A stretch of 40,300 bases of DNA from a virus, in the IMG/VR virus record IMGVR_UViG_3300036846_000513, positions 1-40,300 of that record, one strand, 5' to 3'. Below are positions 23,127 through 30,297 of this stretch, piece after piece. How positions within the stretch are numbered: position 1 is the first letter of the stretch; every line of letters begins with the position of its first letter. The position numbers were made by a program, and so were the translations under genes. Below the pieces are notes generated by a model. The model saw only the letters and a list, made by a program, of their open reading frames with translations. It did no database searches and was not told the origin of the DNA.

Positions 23127-23204
23127 ATCGCGCCAGGAGCGCCCAGGAAGCCCGCGCCGGAAACGGTGGCGGGCCTAAGGCGTTGCGGGGCGCCAGCACG
23201 CCCC
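23127..23204 (+). repeat. Two-hairpin intergenic element, copy 4 (diverged)
   Basis: This copy has many differences, yet both hairpins survive. Hairpin 1 pairs GCCCGC (23150-23155) with GCGGGC (23169-23174) and CCG with CGG, with loop GAAA, still a GNRA loop. Hairpin 2 pairs GGGGCG (23187-23192) with CGCCCC (23199-23204). The outer stem has changed at several pairs without losing pairing. No gene starts directly after it. Confidence 0.75.
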
Positions 23205-23553
23205 AGCAGCCGCACAGGAGACGCCGACGCACCCAAGCCCATGCCACTCGATCCGAGCGCCCCAGGCGCCCGCCTCAGAGCCGCCCAGGCGGCGCCCTGG
23301 ACCCATTGTGGCGAGAGCCGCGGCGGGCCTTGGCGCGCGCCTGGACGGCCTGAGGACGCCGCCGCCTGGACCCCGCGACTGTCAAAAAATGACAGGCGGC
23401 CTGGCGCTTCGCCGCAAAAACTCAATTCCGGTTTCCAAAATCCATTTTTACGGCAAAATCTGTGGGGATTTTTCCTGATTTCCCGCCGCTCAAAAAACCC
23501 CTAGCCCCCGATTTTTCGAGAGCTTCCCGAACCACCAAGGAGTCCACATAGCC
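23205..23553. other. Gene-free stretch at the end of the small-gene cassette
   Basis: No convincing gene. It contains a fifth GAGA-capped hairpin (GTGGC 23308-23312, GCCGC 23317-23321), a hairpin at 23373-23399, and then an A/T-rich part (23400-23520) that could hold a promoter for the membrane gene at 23554. An open frame from 23241 to 23504 has no good ribosome site and a low-complexity start, so it is not called. Confidence 0.4.
23373..23399. other. Hairpin with poly-A loop
   Basis: CTGTCA (23379-23384) and TGACAG (23390-23395) pair perfectly around AAAAA, extended by CCGC/GCGG across a 2-base bulge. No T-run follows on either strand, so it is not a classical terminator. It could be an operator or an RNA processing or binding site. 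Confidence 0.5.
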
Positions 23554-23748
23554 ATGTTCACCATCGCAGGCGGCATCTTGTTGGCCGTCGCCATCCTTTT
23601 GCTAATCGGCGTCGCTCTCGCCATCGCCATCGCCGCTGTTGTCAGCGTCAGGAACGACTTGAAAAACGCCGCCTGGACCCGAGAAAAATGGGACCGCGAA
23701 AAACAATGGCTGGAGGCCCAGGCCGCTCGCAAAGGACCGTGGGGATGA
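23554..23748 (+). CDS. Small single-span membrane protein
   Basis: A 64-aa protein with a long hydrophobic N-terminal segment (IAGGILLAVAILLLIGVALA and on to residue 32) and a charged cytoplasmic-type tail (RNDLKNAAWTREKWDREKQW). AAGGAG lies 12 bases before the ATG. It overlaps the next gene by ATGA. The design would suit a holin-like or spanin-like role, but it is not near a lysis enzyme. Function unknown. Confidence 0.65.
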   Translation: MFTIAGGILLAVAILLLIGVALAIAIAAVVSVRNDLKNAAWTREKWDREKQWLEAQAARKGPWG

Positions 23749-24077
23749 CTGCGGCCAAGCCCAAGGCCGCGCGCATGACGGCGGCTGAACTGATCGCGGC
23801 CCGCCAAGCTCTCGGCCTCACCGCCGCCGCCTTGGGGCGCACCTTGTTGCTGGAAACCCGCGATCCAGGCGAAGCCGTCCGCCGTTGGGAAACCGGCGTC
23901 ACACCGGTTCCAGGCCCCGTCACCATCGCCGTGCGCTTGCTTGTCCTGATGCAGTCCAAACCCGCCAACCGGGCCACGCCGCCCCAGGAAAAGCCGCCTG
24001 AGGCCCTTGCACCCATCGCCGGAGCCACATCGACCTGGGGACGACAGGCGCGATTGAAGACCCGCAGGCGCGGCTAG
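23745..24077 (+). CDS. XRE-like helix-turn-helix protein
   Basis: A 110-aa protein starting MTAAKPKAARMTAAELIAAR. Residues 11-65 hold an XRE/HTH domain of the type AARQALGLTAAALGRTLLLE, then EAVRRWETGVTPVPGPVTIA and a closing hydrophobic helix, with the usual W-E-x-G core. The rest is a disordered basic tail (GRQARLKTRRRG). It is coupled to the membrane gene and convergent with terL 5 bases away, without a visible terminator. Probable transcription regulator. Confidence 0.7.
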   Translation: MTAAKPKAARMTAAELIAARQALGLTAAALGRTLLLETRDPGEAVRRWETGVTPVPGPVTIAVRLLVLMQSKPANRATPPQEKPPEALAPIAGATSTWGRQARLKTRRRG

Positions 24078-24082
24078 TCGCC

Positions 24083-25663
24083 CTAATCGCCCCACAGCGA
24101 CTCCATCAGCCTTTCCCAGGGGCGGCGCCGGTAACGGTCGCCGCTCTCGCTTTTCGTGGCGACCGGCGCCGCGAACGTCAGCGCCACCGCATCCCAGCCG
24201 TCAGGCGACCGGAGCCCGCGCTTGCGGATATCTTCCTTGCTCTCAAGGACCAGGAATTGCCGGGCGTCGTACTTGTAGCCAGGGCAGACAGCATCCGTGT
24301 GTAAAGCGTCGTCATCGGGAATATCCGCGCCGCCCACGTCCTGAAGCCAGTCCTTCGACTCCATCCACATTTCGGCGCGTCTATTGCGCGGACCCGGTAC
24401 AACCTCGCCCCGCGCCCCGTAACGCACCGCTTGATGCGGGGCGCTACCGAAATTCACCCCCTCGCACACCTTGGTATAGGGCTCGCCCCAGTCGTGCAGC
24501 AGATCGACCACGCCAGCCCCGGCGCCGCCCACGTCGATGAACACCTTGGCCGGGTTCTCATGATCGACAATCGAGCGGACCCAGTTAGCGCCCTGGACCG
24601 TATCGAGCTTATGCCGCCGCTCAACCTTGTGGACCTTGCGCCCCTGACGCCATGCAATCGCGAAACCGTCATCCCCGAACCGCGCCGGATCGACTCCGAC
24701 GATCAGACTGCCCAGAGCCTCGCATTGCGCTTTGCGCGCCGTCAGCACCAGCGCACTAGGGATAAAAGCGTCATGCCCCGTCGTCTGGAACGCTTCAGCC
24801 GCAGACGCCGGGTATTCCTGACGAAAGAGGTTCGGGTCCTTCAGTTCCTGAAGCTTCGCCCGCCGCCACACCAGTTGCGGAATCGTCAGGCCATACAGCC
24901 GCGCGTACTCTTCCTCTTCCTCGTTCGCCTCCCAACCTAATGGAGGCGTGCGCTGATAGTCCTGACTCCAGTACCAGGGCACAAAAATTCCCTGATAGTC
25001 CCCAGCCCCGGCCTCGCATTGCTGCCAACGCTCATGGAATTCGCCGCCGATCCCATTGGCCGTGCTCTCGAATACAATCTCCGTCCCCGGCAGATCAGGA
25101 ACAGTCTGGAGCACCCCGGCCATGTGCTCTTTCGCATTGGGCCAGTGCGCCACCTCCGAACCATGGAAAAGGGTGATCGTCTTCGACCGGCCTACGGCCT
25201 TGGACCCCGCCGTACCGACCGAATAACCACTGTCCAACTTGGAGAAATACAGTTCCTTGGCGTTCGCCGCCCCAGTCGTCACCTGAACATCAGGCGGACA
25301 GAACCGATGGAACCGCTCAACCATACTGAACAGGTTGGCCGTCGCATCCTGTTCATGCGTCAGGATATAGACCGTCGTCCCTTTGACCCAGGTCGCACGA
25401 TGGTAAAACCGCGCGCCGATATAAGTCGAAAGTCCTTCCTGACGGGCCTTCAAAATTAGAGCGCGGACTTTTCCTGTTTCGCGCCGCTGTTCTTCCAGTT
25501 TGGCGTGAACGTAATCTTGCACGCCATTGAAAACGAGCGGCCTAAGCTCGCCGCTCTTGGTCCGGATTTTCAGGCATTTGCTGGCGTAATACGGCAGATC
25601 ATGATGGAACCGCCGAAACCGCTCGCGCCGCTCAGGATCGACCGGGACCAGCGACATGGACAT
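24083..25663 (-). CDS. terL: Terminase large subunit
   Basis: A 526-aa packaging motor. The ATPase domain has a Walker A-like loop KARQEGLST (about 72-80), a Walker B-like strand TITLFHGSEVA (about 162-172) and a coupling motif FESTANG (about 198-204). The C-terminal nuclease begins with GVDPARFGDDGFAI (D325). In the usual Walker A the residue before S/T is Lys; here it is Leu, with the basic residue earlier, as in many terminases. It starts 4 bases after TerS. Confidence 0.88.
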   Translation of the reverse strand: MSMSLVPVDPERRERFRRFHHDLPYYASKCLKIRTKSGELRPLVFNGVQDYVHAKLEEQRRETGKVRALILKARQEGLSTYIGARFYHRATWVKGTTVYILTHEQDATANLFSMVERFHRFCPPDVQVTTGAANAKELYFSKLDSGYSVGTAGSKAVGRSKTITLFHGSEVAHWPNAKEHMAGVLQTVPDLPGTEIVFESTANGIGGEFHERWQQCEAGAGDYQGIFVPWYWSQDYQRTPPLGWEANEEEEEYARLYGLTIPQLVWRRAKLQELKDPNLFRQEYPASAAEAFQTTGHDAFIPSALVLTARKAQCEALGSLIVGVDPARFGDDGFAIAWRQGRKVHKVERRHKLDTVQGANWVRSIVDHENPAKVFIDVGGAGAGVVDLLHDWGEPYTKVCEGVNFGSAPHQAVRYGARGEVVPGPRNRRAEMWMESKDWLQDVGGADIPDDDALHTDAVCPGYKYDARQFLVLESKEDIRKRGLRSPDGWDAVALTFAAPVATKSESGDRYRRRPWERLMESLWGD

Positions 25664-25667
25664 GGCG

Positions 25668-26138
25668 TCAGTCCAATTGGTCTAGGTAATCCTCATGCCG
25701 CTGGAACCCCGTCCGCGCATTCAGGTCCAACTTGTTACCGAACATCGCCGGGCACACATGCGCCGCCAGCCATTTGCGGTTTTCACAGCGGATTTGCGAC
25801 CGCTGGACGTATTCGCGATCCATGACCGCGACCTCTTTCCCCGCGTTATTGGTGATAATCTTGGTATCCCCGGAATCGTCATCCCCGATTTCAAGGATTT
25901 CATACGCCAGCATTTCGCCTTGCTGTTGCCGCGCCAGTTCATACGCCTTATGGAATTCAGCGTGGTCATGCCGCCATTGGTAGATCGTTTGCCACGAAGG
26001 CCAATGCGGGTTGGCCCGGCACAACTTCGCCACGCTCACCGACGCTTCCGACATCACCGCGCAGATTTCGTCAGCCAGTTCCGGCGTGTACTGGACCGGC
26101 GCCTTAGGCCGCCGCTCGATCACCGTCAGCTTACCCAC
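25668..26138 (-). CDS. terS: Terminase small subunit
   Basis: A 156-aa protein. An N-terminal helix-turn-helix (YTPELADEICAVMSEASVSV with the turn SWQTIYQWRHDHAEFHKAYE) is followed by an oligomerisation helix (YELARQQQGEMLAYEILEIG) and the C-terminal MDREYVQRSQIRCENRKWLA, all typical of phage TerS. It recognises phage DNA and feeds it to TerL, encoded just downstream. Confidence 0.85.
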   Translation of the reverse strand: MGKLTVIERRPKAPVQYTPELADEICAVMSEASVSVAKLCRANPHWPSWQTIYQWRHDHAEFHKAYELARQQQGEMLAYEILEIGDDDSGDTKIITNNAGKEVAVMDREYVQRSQIRCENRKWLAAHVCPAMFGNKLDLNARTGFQRHEDYLDQLD

Positions 26139-26147
26139 GGCGGCGCC

Positions 26148-26348
26148 TCACTCGTCGTCATACGGATCGGACGGACAGGGCGCGGAAGTCTTGTCGTCGC
26201 CGCCTGTGAACGCCGGGCCACCCTTGGACAGGGACGTTGTGCGCGGCTTGTTGTTGAGCAGATCAGAACGCTTCGGCTTTGGCGAACTGCCGCTATCCGA
26301 AGCAACGATGGAATCCCGAGACGCCGGGCGAGTGTGCGAAGCAGCCAT
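26148..26348 (-). CDS. Small Ser-rich hypothetical protein
   Basis: A 66-aa polar, probably disordered protein (MAASHTRPASRDSIVASDSG) ending in an acidic tail (CPSDPYDDE). AAGGAACCGGTC before the ATG gives a good Shine-Dalgarno sequence. It lies between gcrA-like and terS genes on the same strand. No domain seen. Confidence 0.5.
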   Translation of the reverse strand: MAASHTRPASRDSIVASDSGSSPKPKRSDLLNNKPRTTSLSKGGPAFTGGDDKTSAPCPSDPYDDE

Positions 26349-26398
26349 GACCGGTTCCTTTGCCGATCAAGCCCCCCTTGGGGCGTGCGCGCCGCGCG

Positions 26399-26854
26399 TC
26401 AAGCCTTACCGCGAAACAACACCACGTTGCCCGGATCGACAGGGGGCCAGGGCTTGCCGTGCAGCAGCGCCAGATGACCCAGGCAATAGGCTTCGCCGTG
26501 CTCCGCTGGCAGACAACACGACAGGGTTTCCCCGCCACGACCCGCCACCGGCCAAGCGCATTCGTCATCCGCCCGTTGCGTCCAGGGCCGGGGCGTGGAC
26601 CCCCGAAGCGGTAGCGGCGCGGGAGGCTCAGGCCGCGCCGGAACCGGGGCGCCCAGCACCGACATACCGTCGCCGTAGAACGTCGCCTGAAGCGCGTCAG
26701 GCGACCGTGACGGCAGGCCCAGCCTGGACCGCTTGCGCCGTACCGCCGCCGCCGTCACCCCGCCCACCAGGGCCGCTATCGCCGTGGACGCGGCGCCCCG
26801 TCCCCATTCAACCGCCAGGATGGCGGCTTTTTCGTCAGACCACACCGCAGTCAT
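26399..26854 (-). CDS. GcrA-family cell-cycle regulator homologue
   Basis: A 151-aa protein starting MTAVWSDEKAAILAVEWGRG. Residues 1-50 match the GcrA N-terminal HTH (W-S/T-D-E-K, then ALVGGVTAAAVRRKRSRLGL). The C-terminal part, CAWPVAGRG followed by SCCLPAEHGEAYCLGHLALL, matches the GcrA 'CxWPxG...C...YCxxH' end (C99, C113/114, C124, H127). GcrA in Caulobacter works with sigma-70 at GANTC-methylated promoters. GGAGGA before the ATG; coupled to the upstream gene by ATGA. Confidence 0.85.
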   Translation of the reverse strand: MTAVWSDEKAAILAVEWGRGAASTAIAALVGGVTAAAVRRKRSRLGLPSRSPDALQATFYGDGMSVLGAPVPARPEPPAPLPLRGSTPRPWTQRADDECAWPVAGRGGETLSCCLPAEHGEAYCLGHLALLHGKPWPPVDPGNVVLFRGKA

Positions 26855-27495
26855 GCTAAATCCTCCTCCCAACTTACGGGCCGATTTGAGCTTTCGGATT
26901 GTGTCTGTTGACCAGGCGGCGGGTCCCCGAACGGGATCGGATCACCGTCCGCAACCCACTGGCCGTTACTACGCGGCACGTCGCGGGCCTTGAACTTCGC
27001 GCCCTGCCAAGTCGCCTTGGCCAGTTGCAGCGCCCCCGGAATCGAGTCGATCAGCGCCCCGATTTCCCGCGCCGTGTAGACCGACACTTGCCGCCCTTCG
27101 GCGATCACCTTGCCCGCCCCCTCGTCGTTCTCGACCAGGGCCGCCACCGACCCATCCGCCAGCGGGACTTCCCACACCCACGGCGCTATCGGCCTATGCC
27201 CCTCGCTTTCCGCCCAGGCGTTCAGCGCCCACCAGCCCCGTTGCATGGCTTCGGCCTTGGCTTGCGCCGCCATCAACCCGTCCGCCGTCAGCACCGGCGC
27301 CCCCCAGGCCGCTTCGATCACCACGCGCCACGTCGCCTCTTGTCGCCGGAACTTGGCCAGCAGATCGGTGTTGCCGAGGGCCGCCAGCCGTTCCAGCCGC
27401 CCACACCCCCACTTCGCCTCACACTCCCGCTTGGCCGCCTCAACCGCCTCGCCGAACGCGCCGAGCCGGGCCGCATCCTCAGGGCTTACCGCCAT
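26851..27495 (-). CDS. Hypothetical protein (214 aa)
   Basis: A 214-aa protein starting MAVSPEDAARLGAFGEAVEA. Helical N-terminus (RLERLAALGNTDLLAKFRRQ, AMQRGWWALNAWAESEGHRP), then WEVPLADGSVAALVENDEGA and VYTAREIGALIDSIPGALQL. Similar proteins, with a 'W...V.L.DG...A.V...' strand followed by a 'Y...E....' helix, occur beside gcrA-like genes in alphaproteobacterial phages. Function unknown. The start at 27495 overlaps the upstream gene by 17 bases. Confidence 0.65.
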   Translation of the reverse strand: MAVSPEDAARLGAFGEAVEAAKRECEAKWGCGRLERLAALGNTDLLAKFRRQEATWRVVIEAAWGAPVLTADGLMAAQAKAEAMQRGWWALNAWAESEGHRPIAPWVWEVPLADGSVAALVENDEGAGKVIAEGRQVSVYTAREIGALIDSIPGALQLAKATWQGAKFKARDVPRSNGQWVADGDPIPFGDPPPGQQTQSESSNRPVSWEEDLA

Positions 27496-27811
27496 CGCTC
27501 GCTCTCCGTTGCCACTTGCGCAAACCCCGTTCCCAAGGCCGGGGGGCCTCGGGGGGCTCGCCTCGCTCGATTGCGGCCAAGGCCGCGCGCTTCTCCGTGA
27601 TTTCACGCCGCCACCCCTGCCACCGCGCCATGTCGCGCGGCTCCGGTTCGGTGATGAAGGCCATGCTGTTGGCGAGCCGTCGCTCTAGCCGGGCGATGCT
27701 CTTGCCCAGGTTATATTTCCAGTACGAGTCCTCGCCGACCTTGGTCCGCCATGCGGCCAAACCCTTTCGCCGGGCATCGGCCCGAGCGCCGCTCTGCCGG
27801 TTCTTGGTCAT
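27479..27811 (-). CDS. Basic hypothetical protein (110 aa)
   Basis: A 110-aa very basic protein (MTKNRQSGARADARRKGLAA) with a central coiled-coil-like helix (YNLGKSIARLERRLANSMAF) and a second helix (WQGWRREITEKRAALAAIER). It could bind nucleic acid. First gene downstream of the iteron-like region on this strand. Family not recognised. Confidence 0.55.
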   Translation of the reverse strand: MTKNRQSGARADARRKGLAAWRTKVGEDSYWKYNLGKSIARLERRLANSMAFITEPEPRDMARWQGWRREITEKRAALAAIERGEPPEAPRPWERGLRKWQRRASDGGKP

Positions 27812-27829
27812 CGGCCCGCGCCGCCGCGA

Positions 27830-28039
27830 CTAAGGCGTTCGGCGAGGGCGCAGGGCGAAGCCCCAGCCCGAAGCCCGAAGCCGAACGACCTTAGCAGGCG
27901 GGCCGCCCAAGACTCCCCTTTCCCCCCTTTCCCTGTAAGGGGAAGGGGAAAGGTACGGCTGAGCGCGCGCGTGAGACAAAGGCGTTCCTTTTGCACCAAC
28001 GCCTTTGTCAACGCCTTCGGATAACTCACTGAATTGCAT
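27830..28039 (-). CDS. Doubtful small frame across the repeat region
   Basis: A 69-aa frame starts with ATG and a strong AAGGAG seven bases upstream. The first 20 residues (MQFSELSEGVDKGVGAKGTP) are built from the AACGCCTTCG repeats read backwards, and the rest (YLSPSPYRERGERG) is the type of false peptide that arises from palindromic intergenic repeats. Possibly translated, but more likely a by-product of repeats. Confidence 0.25.
   Translation of the reverse strand: MQFSELSEGVDKGVGAKGTPLSHARAQPYLSPSPYRERGERGVLGGPPAKVVRLRASGWGFALRPRRTP
27917..27953. repeat. REP-like C/T-rich palindrome
   Basis: A 37-bp imperfect inverted repeat: CCTTTCCCC at the left pairs with GGGGAAAGG at the right, and the inner CCTTTCCCT with AGGGGAAGG, around TGTA. 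Such CCTTTCCCC/GGGGAAAGG units are common chromosomal palindromic repeats in GC-rich proteobacteria. It could act as transcript end or as a target for mobile DNA. Confidence 0.6.
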
Positions 28040-28133
28040 CGGATTTCTCCTTCAACGCCTTCGTTACGTTTTGTGCGCCTTCGCCCCAACGCCTTCGGGC
28101 AACGCCTTCAGCGCCTTCGGCCACCGCCTTCTT
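27975..28133. repeat. Iteron-like repeats, candidate replication origin
   Basis: Direct repeats of CAACGCCTTCG occur at 28009, 28053, 28087 and 28100, with degenerate copies near 28073, 28111 and 28122. In addition a perfect 12-bp inverted repeat lies at 27975-27986 and 27998-28009 (GACAAAGGCGTT / AACGCCTTTGTC). They stand just downstream of the primase-helicase stop, where many phages and plasmids keep the origin used by the neighbouring initiator. No A/T-rich unwinding region is obvious. Confidence 0.5.
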
Positions 28134-28137
28134 GATT

Positions 28138-30231
28138 TCATTGACTATTTTCCGCCCTCCAGCCGCGCTTGTTGCTGTTCTTGCTCAGGTAGATCAGGCC
28201 CTCTTCGATGGTCTCGCGGATCGCTTGCAGGGCCACCGCCCGACTGACGTTGCAGCCGTCTTGGAGCTGCGCCGTAAGCAAGCTGTGCAACGCCCGCTCA
28301 TGGGTTCTGCGCTCCATGTACGGGCGCCCCGAAGCCCAGGCGAATTCCACCTTTTCTTGGATTGTCCGGACGAGGTTCAGGTCGCGGACCTGACGCTTTT
28401 CAGCGTCGCCTATCGTTTCGAATACGCCGTTGGCCCACACGATCCTGAGCGCCGTGGACTCGCCTGAGCTTGCGTAATTGGCCTTGCCGCGCGTCAGCGT
28501 CCGTTCGTCGGCGCCGCCGTCGTCAGGCTTGCCCAGGTACAGCCTAGAGCGGACCCCGTTTTCCCAGGCCAGGGTTCCTGCGACGCCGTAGCCTTCCTTT
28601 TGGCCCATCATGCTCGGATGACCCAGCAGCAGGATTGTCAGGTCATAGCCGCGCGCTTGTTGGCCCAGGATCAGTCCGCCCAGGACCGTCTTCAGGAAGG
28701 CGTTGACCTTGGCCGGGTCGCACTCGTCCCCGACGTACACGTCCCTGATCGTATCGAGGATCAGCAGGCCCGGATTCAGCGTCTCAAGCTTTGTTTTAAG
28801 CCGCTCATGGAAGGCGCCGAAGATCGGCGTGTCCTGCCGATAGCTCAGGATGGCGTTGTCCAGGCCGTAGCGCGGCCACAGATGCGCCCCGGCGTAGGGG
28901 TTGCCCAGGACGTGACCGCTGGCCAGCTTGATCGCGTCATGCCGCCTGTGAAGCTCGTCGGCCCGATCCTCACAGAATATGGCCAGGACCGCGGCGCACG
29001 GTTCGACGTTGAGCCCCAGCCAGCGTTCCCCAGTGACCAGGGCGTAAGTCAGTTGTTGCGCCAGGAGCGTCTTGCCGAGGCCGCCCATGCCATAGAGGCT
29101 GTTGACCTCGTTCAGCGCGATCCAGTCTTGGATCAGCCACCGCCGCTCAGGCGCTTGGCCATGGAAATCCCCAGCGTCCAGGGGTTCGCTAGTGTCAGGT
29201 TCGGCCAGTGTCTCAGGCAGGTTGGAGTCCGGGCCGCTCTCATCCCCGCCGAAAGGGTCCGGACGCTCAACCTTGGCCGCTTCGGCGACCTTGCCGTCCC
29301 ATTGCCCCATCCCGTAGGCCCACTTCCTCAGGAACTCCGAAAATCCCCGCCCCTCGCGTTCCAACAGCTCCTCGTTCGACTCCCCGCGCAGGCCCGACAG
29401 GCGGCTTCGCGTGGTCCGCGCGTATTGCTCCCATATCCGCCCTAGCTCGGCGTCCTGCTCGCCCTGGGAAGGCCGCAGCGGGGATTCCCGGCGAAGGTCC
29501 ACAATCGCCGCCCAGACCGTGCGCAAAATCTTGTCCTCGCGCCCGTCAACGTCCCGCCCCCAGGCATCCAAGGCCCGTTCAGGGGAAGCCGTATGCTCTT
29601 GTGACGCCCCGCCAGGTGAGCCGCCGTATTGCAGCCGCAGGGCCTCAATTTCCGCGCACAGCCAGTCAGGCGCCGTCATCGGGTCCTCCATCCACGGCGC
29701 GTGACTGTGCAGCCAGTTGTACGAATGGCCCGAGGCGTGCAGGCTCGGCGGGCAGATGATGAACCCGCCCTGCCCGCGCAGATCGACGCACAGCTTGGTC
29801 TTGAAGGTCGGCGGGACCCAGCCAGGGGGCGAGCGGAACAGGATTTGCCGCCCGCCGCCCCCAGTCGCCTGCTTCCACGACCGCATGTGTTCGCCGCCCG
29901 TATGCTCCCGCAGCAGGCGTTCCCACCAGTTGAAGGCGCCCGTCCCCGGCTTGGCGTCCAGATCAATGGCGAACAGGCCACCCGAGGCCGCGCCCAGGAT
30001 CAGGCCCATGTTGCGTCGGGCGCGGTGTTGCCCGGTTTCAGGATGAAACCACCGGTCAAACACGTCGTCGGACACCAGCGCGTCCTGATATTTCTTCCAG
30101 TCGCCGAACGGGCGCTTCCAGTCTTCGACCTCGCCCGGCATGTGCGCAGGCGTCACCTGCAACCCGAGTCCGCGATACATGCTCGCCCACTCGAAGGTTG
30201 TTGCGGCGCCTTTGCCAAAGGGGGCGCTCAT
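28138..30231 (-). CDS. Primase-polymerase / replicative helicase (RepA-like)
   Basis: A 697-aa two-domain replication protein. Residues 15-200 are a Prim-Pol domain: GLILGAASGGLFAIDLDAKP with metal-binding D90 and D92, GGGGRQILFRSPPG, and DLRGQGGFIICPPSLHASGH. Residues 365-590 are a RecA-like ATPase (AAA_25/RepA type) with Walker A GMGGLGKT (381-388), CEDR (420-423) and Walker B LLILDT (489-494). The C-terminus has a winged-helix-like part. It would start and drive phage replication; the iteron-like repeats lie directly after its stop. Confidence 0.85.
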   Translation of the reverse strand: MSAPFGKGAATTFEWASMYRGLGLQVTPAHMPGEVEDWKRPFGDWKKYQDALVSDDVFDRWFHPETGQHRARRNMGLILGAASGGLFAIDLDAKPGTGAFNWWERLLREHTGGEHMRSWKQATGGGGRQILFRSPPGWVPPTFKTKLCVDLRGQGGFIICPPSLHASGHSYNWLHSHAPWMEDPMTAPDWLCAEIEALRLQYGGSPGGASQEHTASPERALDAWGRDVDGREDKILRTVWAAIVDLRRESPLRPSQGEQDAELGRIWEQYARTTRSRLSGLRGESNEELLEREGRGFSEFLRKWAYGMGQWDGKVAEAAKVERPDPFGGDESGPDSNLPETLAEPDTSEPLDAGDFHGQAPERRWLIQDWIALNEVNSLYGMGGLGKTLLAQQLTYALVTGERWLGLNVEPCAAVLAIFCEDRADELHRRHDAIKLASGHVLGNPYAGAHLWPRYGLDNAILSYRQDTPIFGAFHERLKTKLETLNPGLLILDTIRDVYVGDECDPAKVNAFLKTVLGGLILGQQARGYDLTILLLGHPSMMGQKEGYGVAGTLAWENGVRSRLYLGKPDDGGADERTLTRGKANYASSGESTALRIVWANGVFETIGDAEKRQVRDLNLVRTIQEKVEFAWASGRPYMERRTHERALHSLLTAQLQDGCNVSRAVALQAIRETIEEGLIYLSKNSNKRGWRAENSQ

Positions 30232-30250
30232 CCTAAATCCGCTCCCCTCG

Positions 30251-30284
30251 AAAAAAGGCGCCAGGGCTTTTCATCCCCGGCGCC
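30251..30284 (-). terminator. Rho-independent terminator before the primase gene
   Basis: On the minus strand GGCGCCGGG pairs with CCCTGGCGCC (one bulged T) around a 9-base loop and is followed directly by TTTTTT. It lies between the SSB-like gene and the primase-helicase gene, which share a strand, so it may lower expression of the second relative to the first. Confidence 0.75.
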
Positions 30285-30297
30285 AGTCACCTACACG

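Noticed and set aside
20075-23204. CRISPR array or integron attC sites as an explanation of the repeated elements
   Set aside because: Spacing of 0.8-1.2 kb with genes between excludes CRISPR; no attC-type core sites and no integron integrase were seen.
23241-23504. Possible 87-aa gene after the last hairpin element
   Set aside because: No ribosome site, low-complexity start, and it runs across a hairpin.
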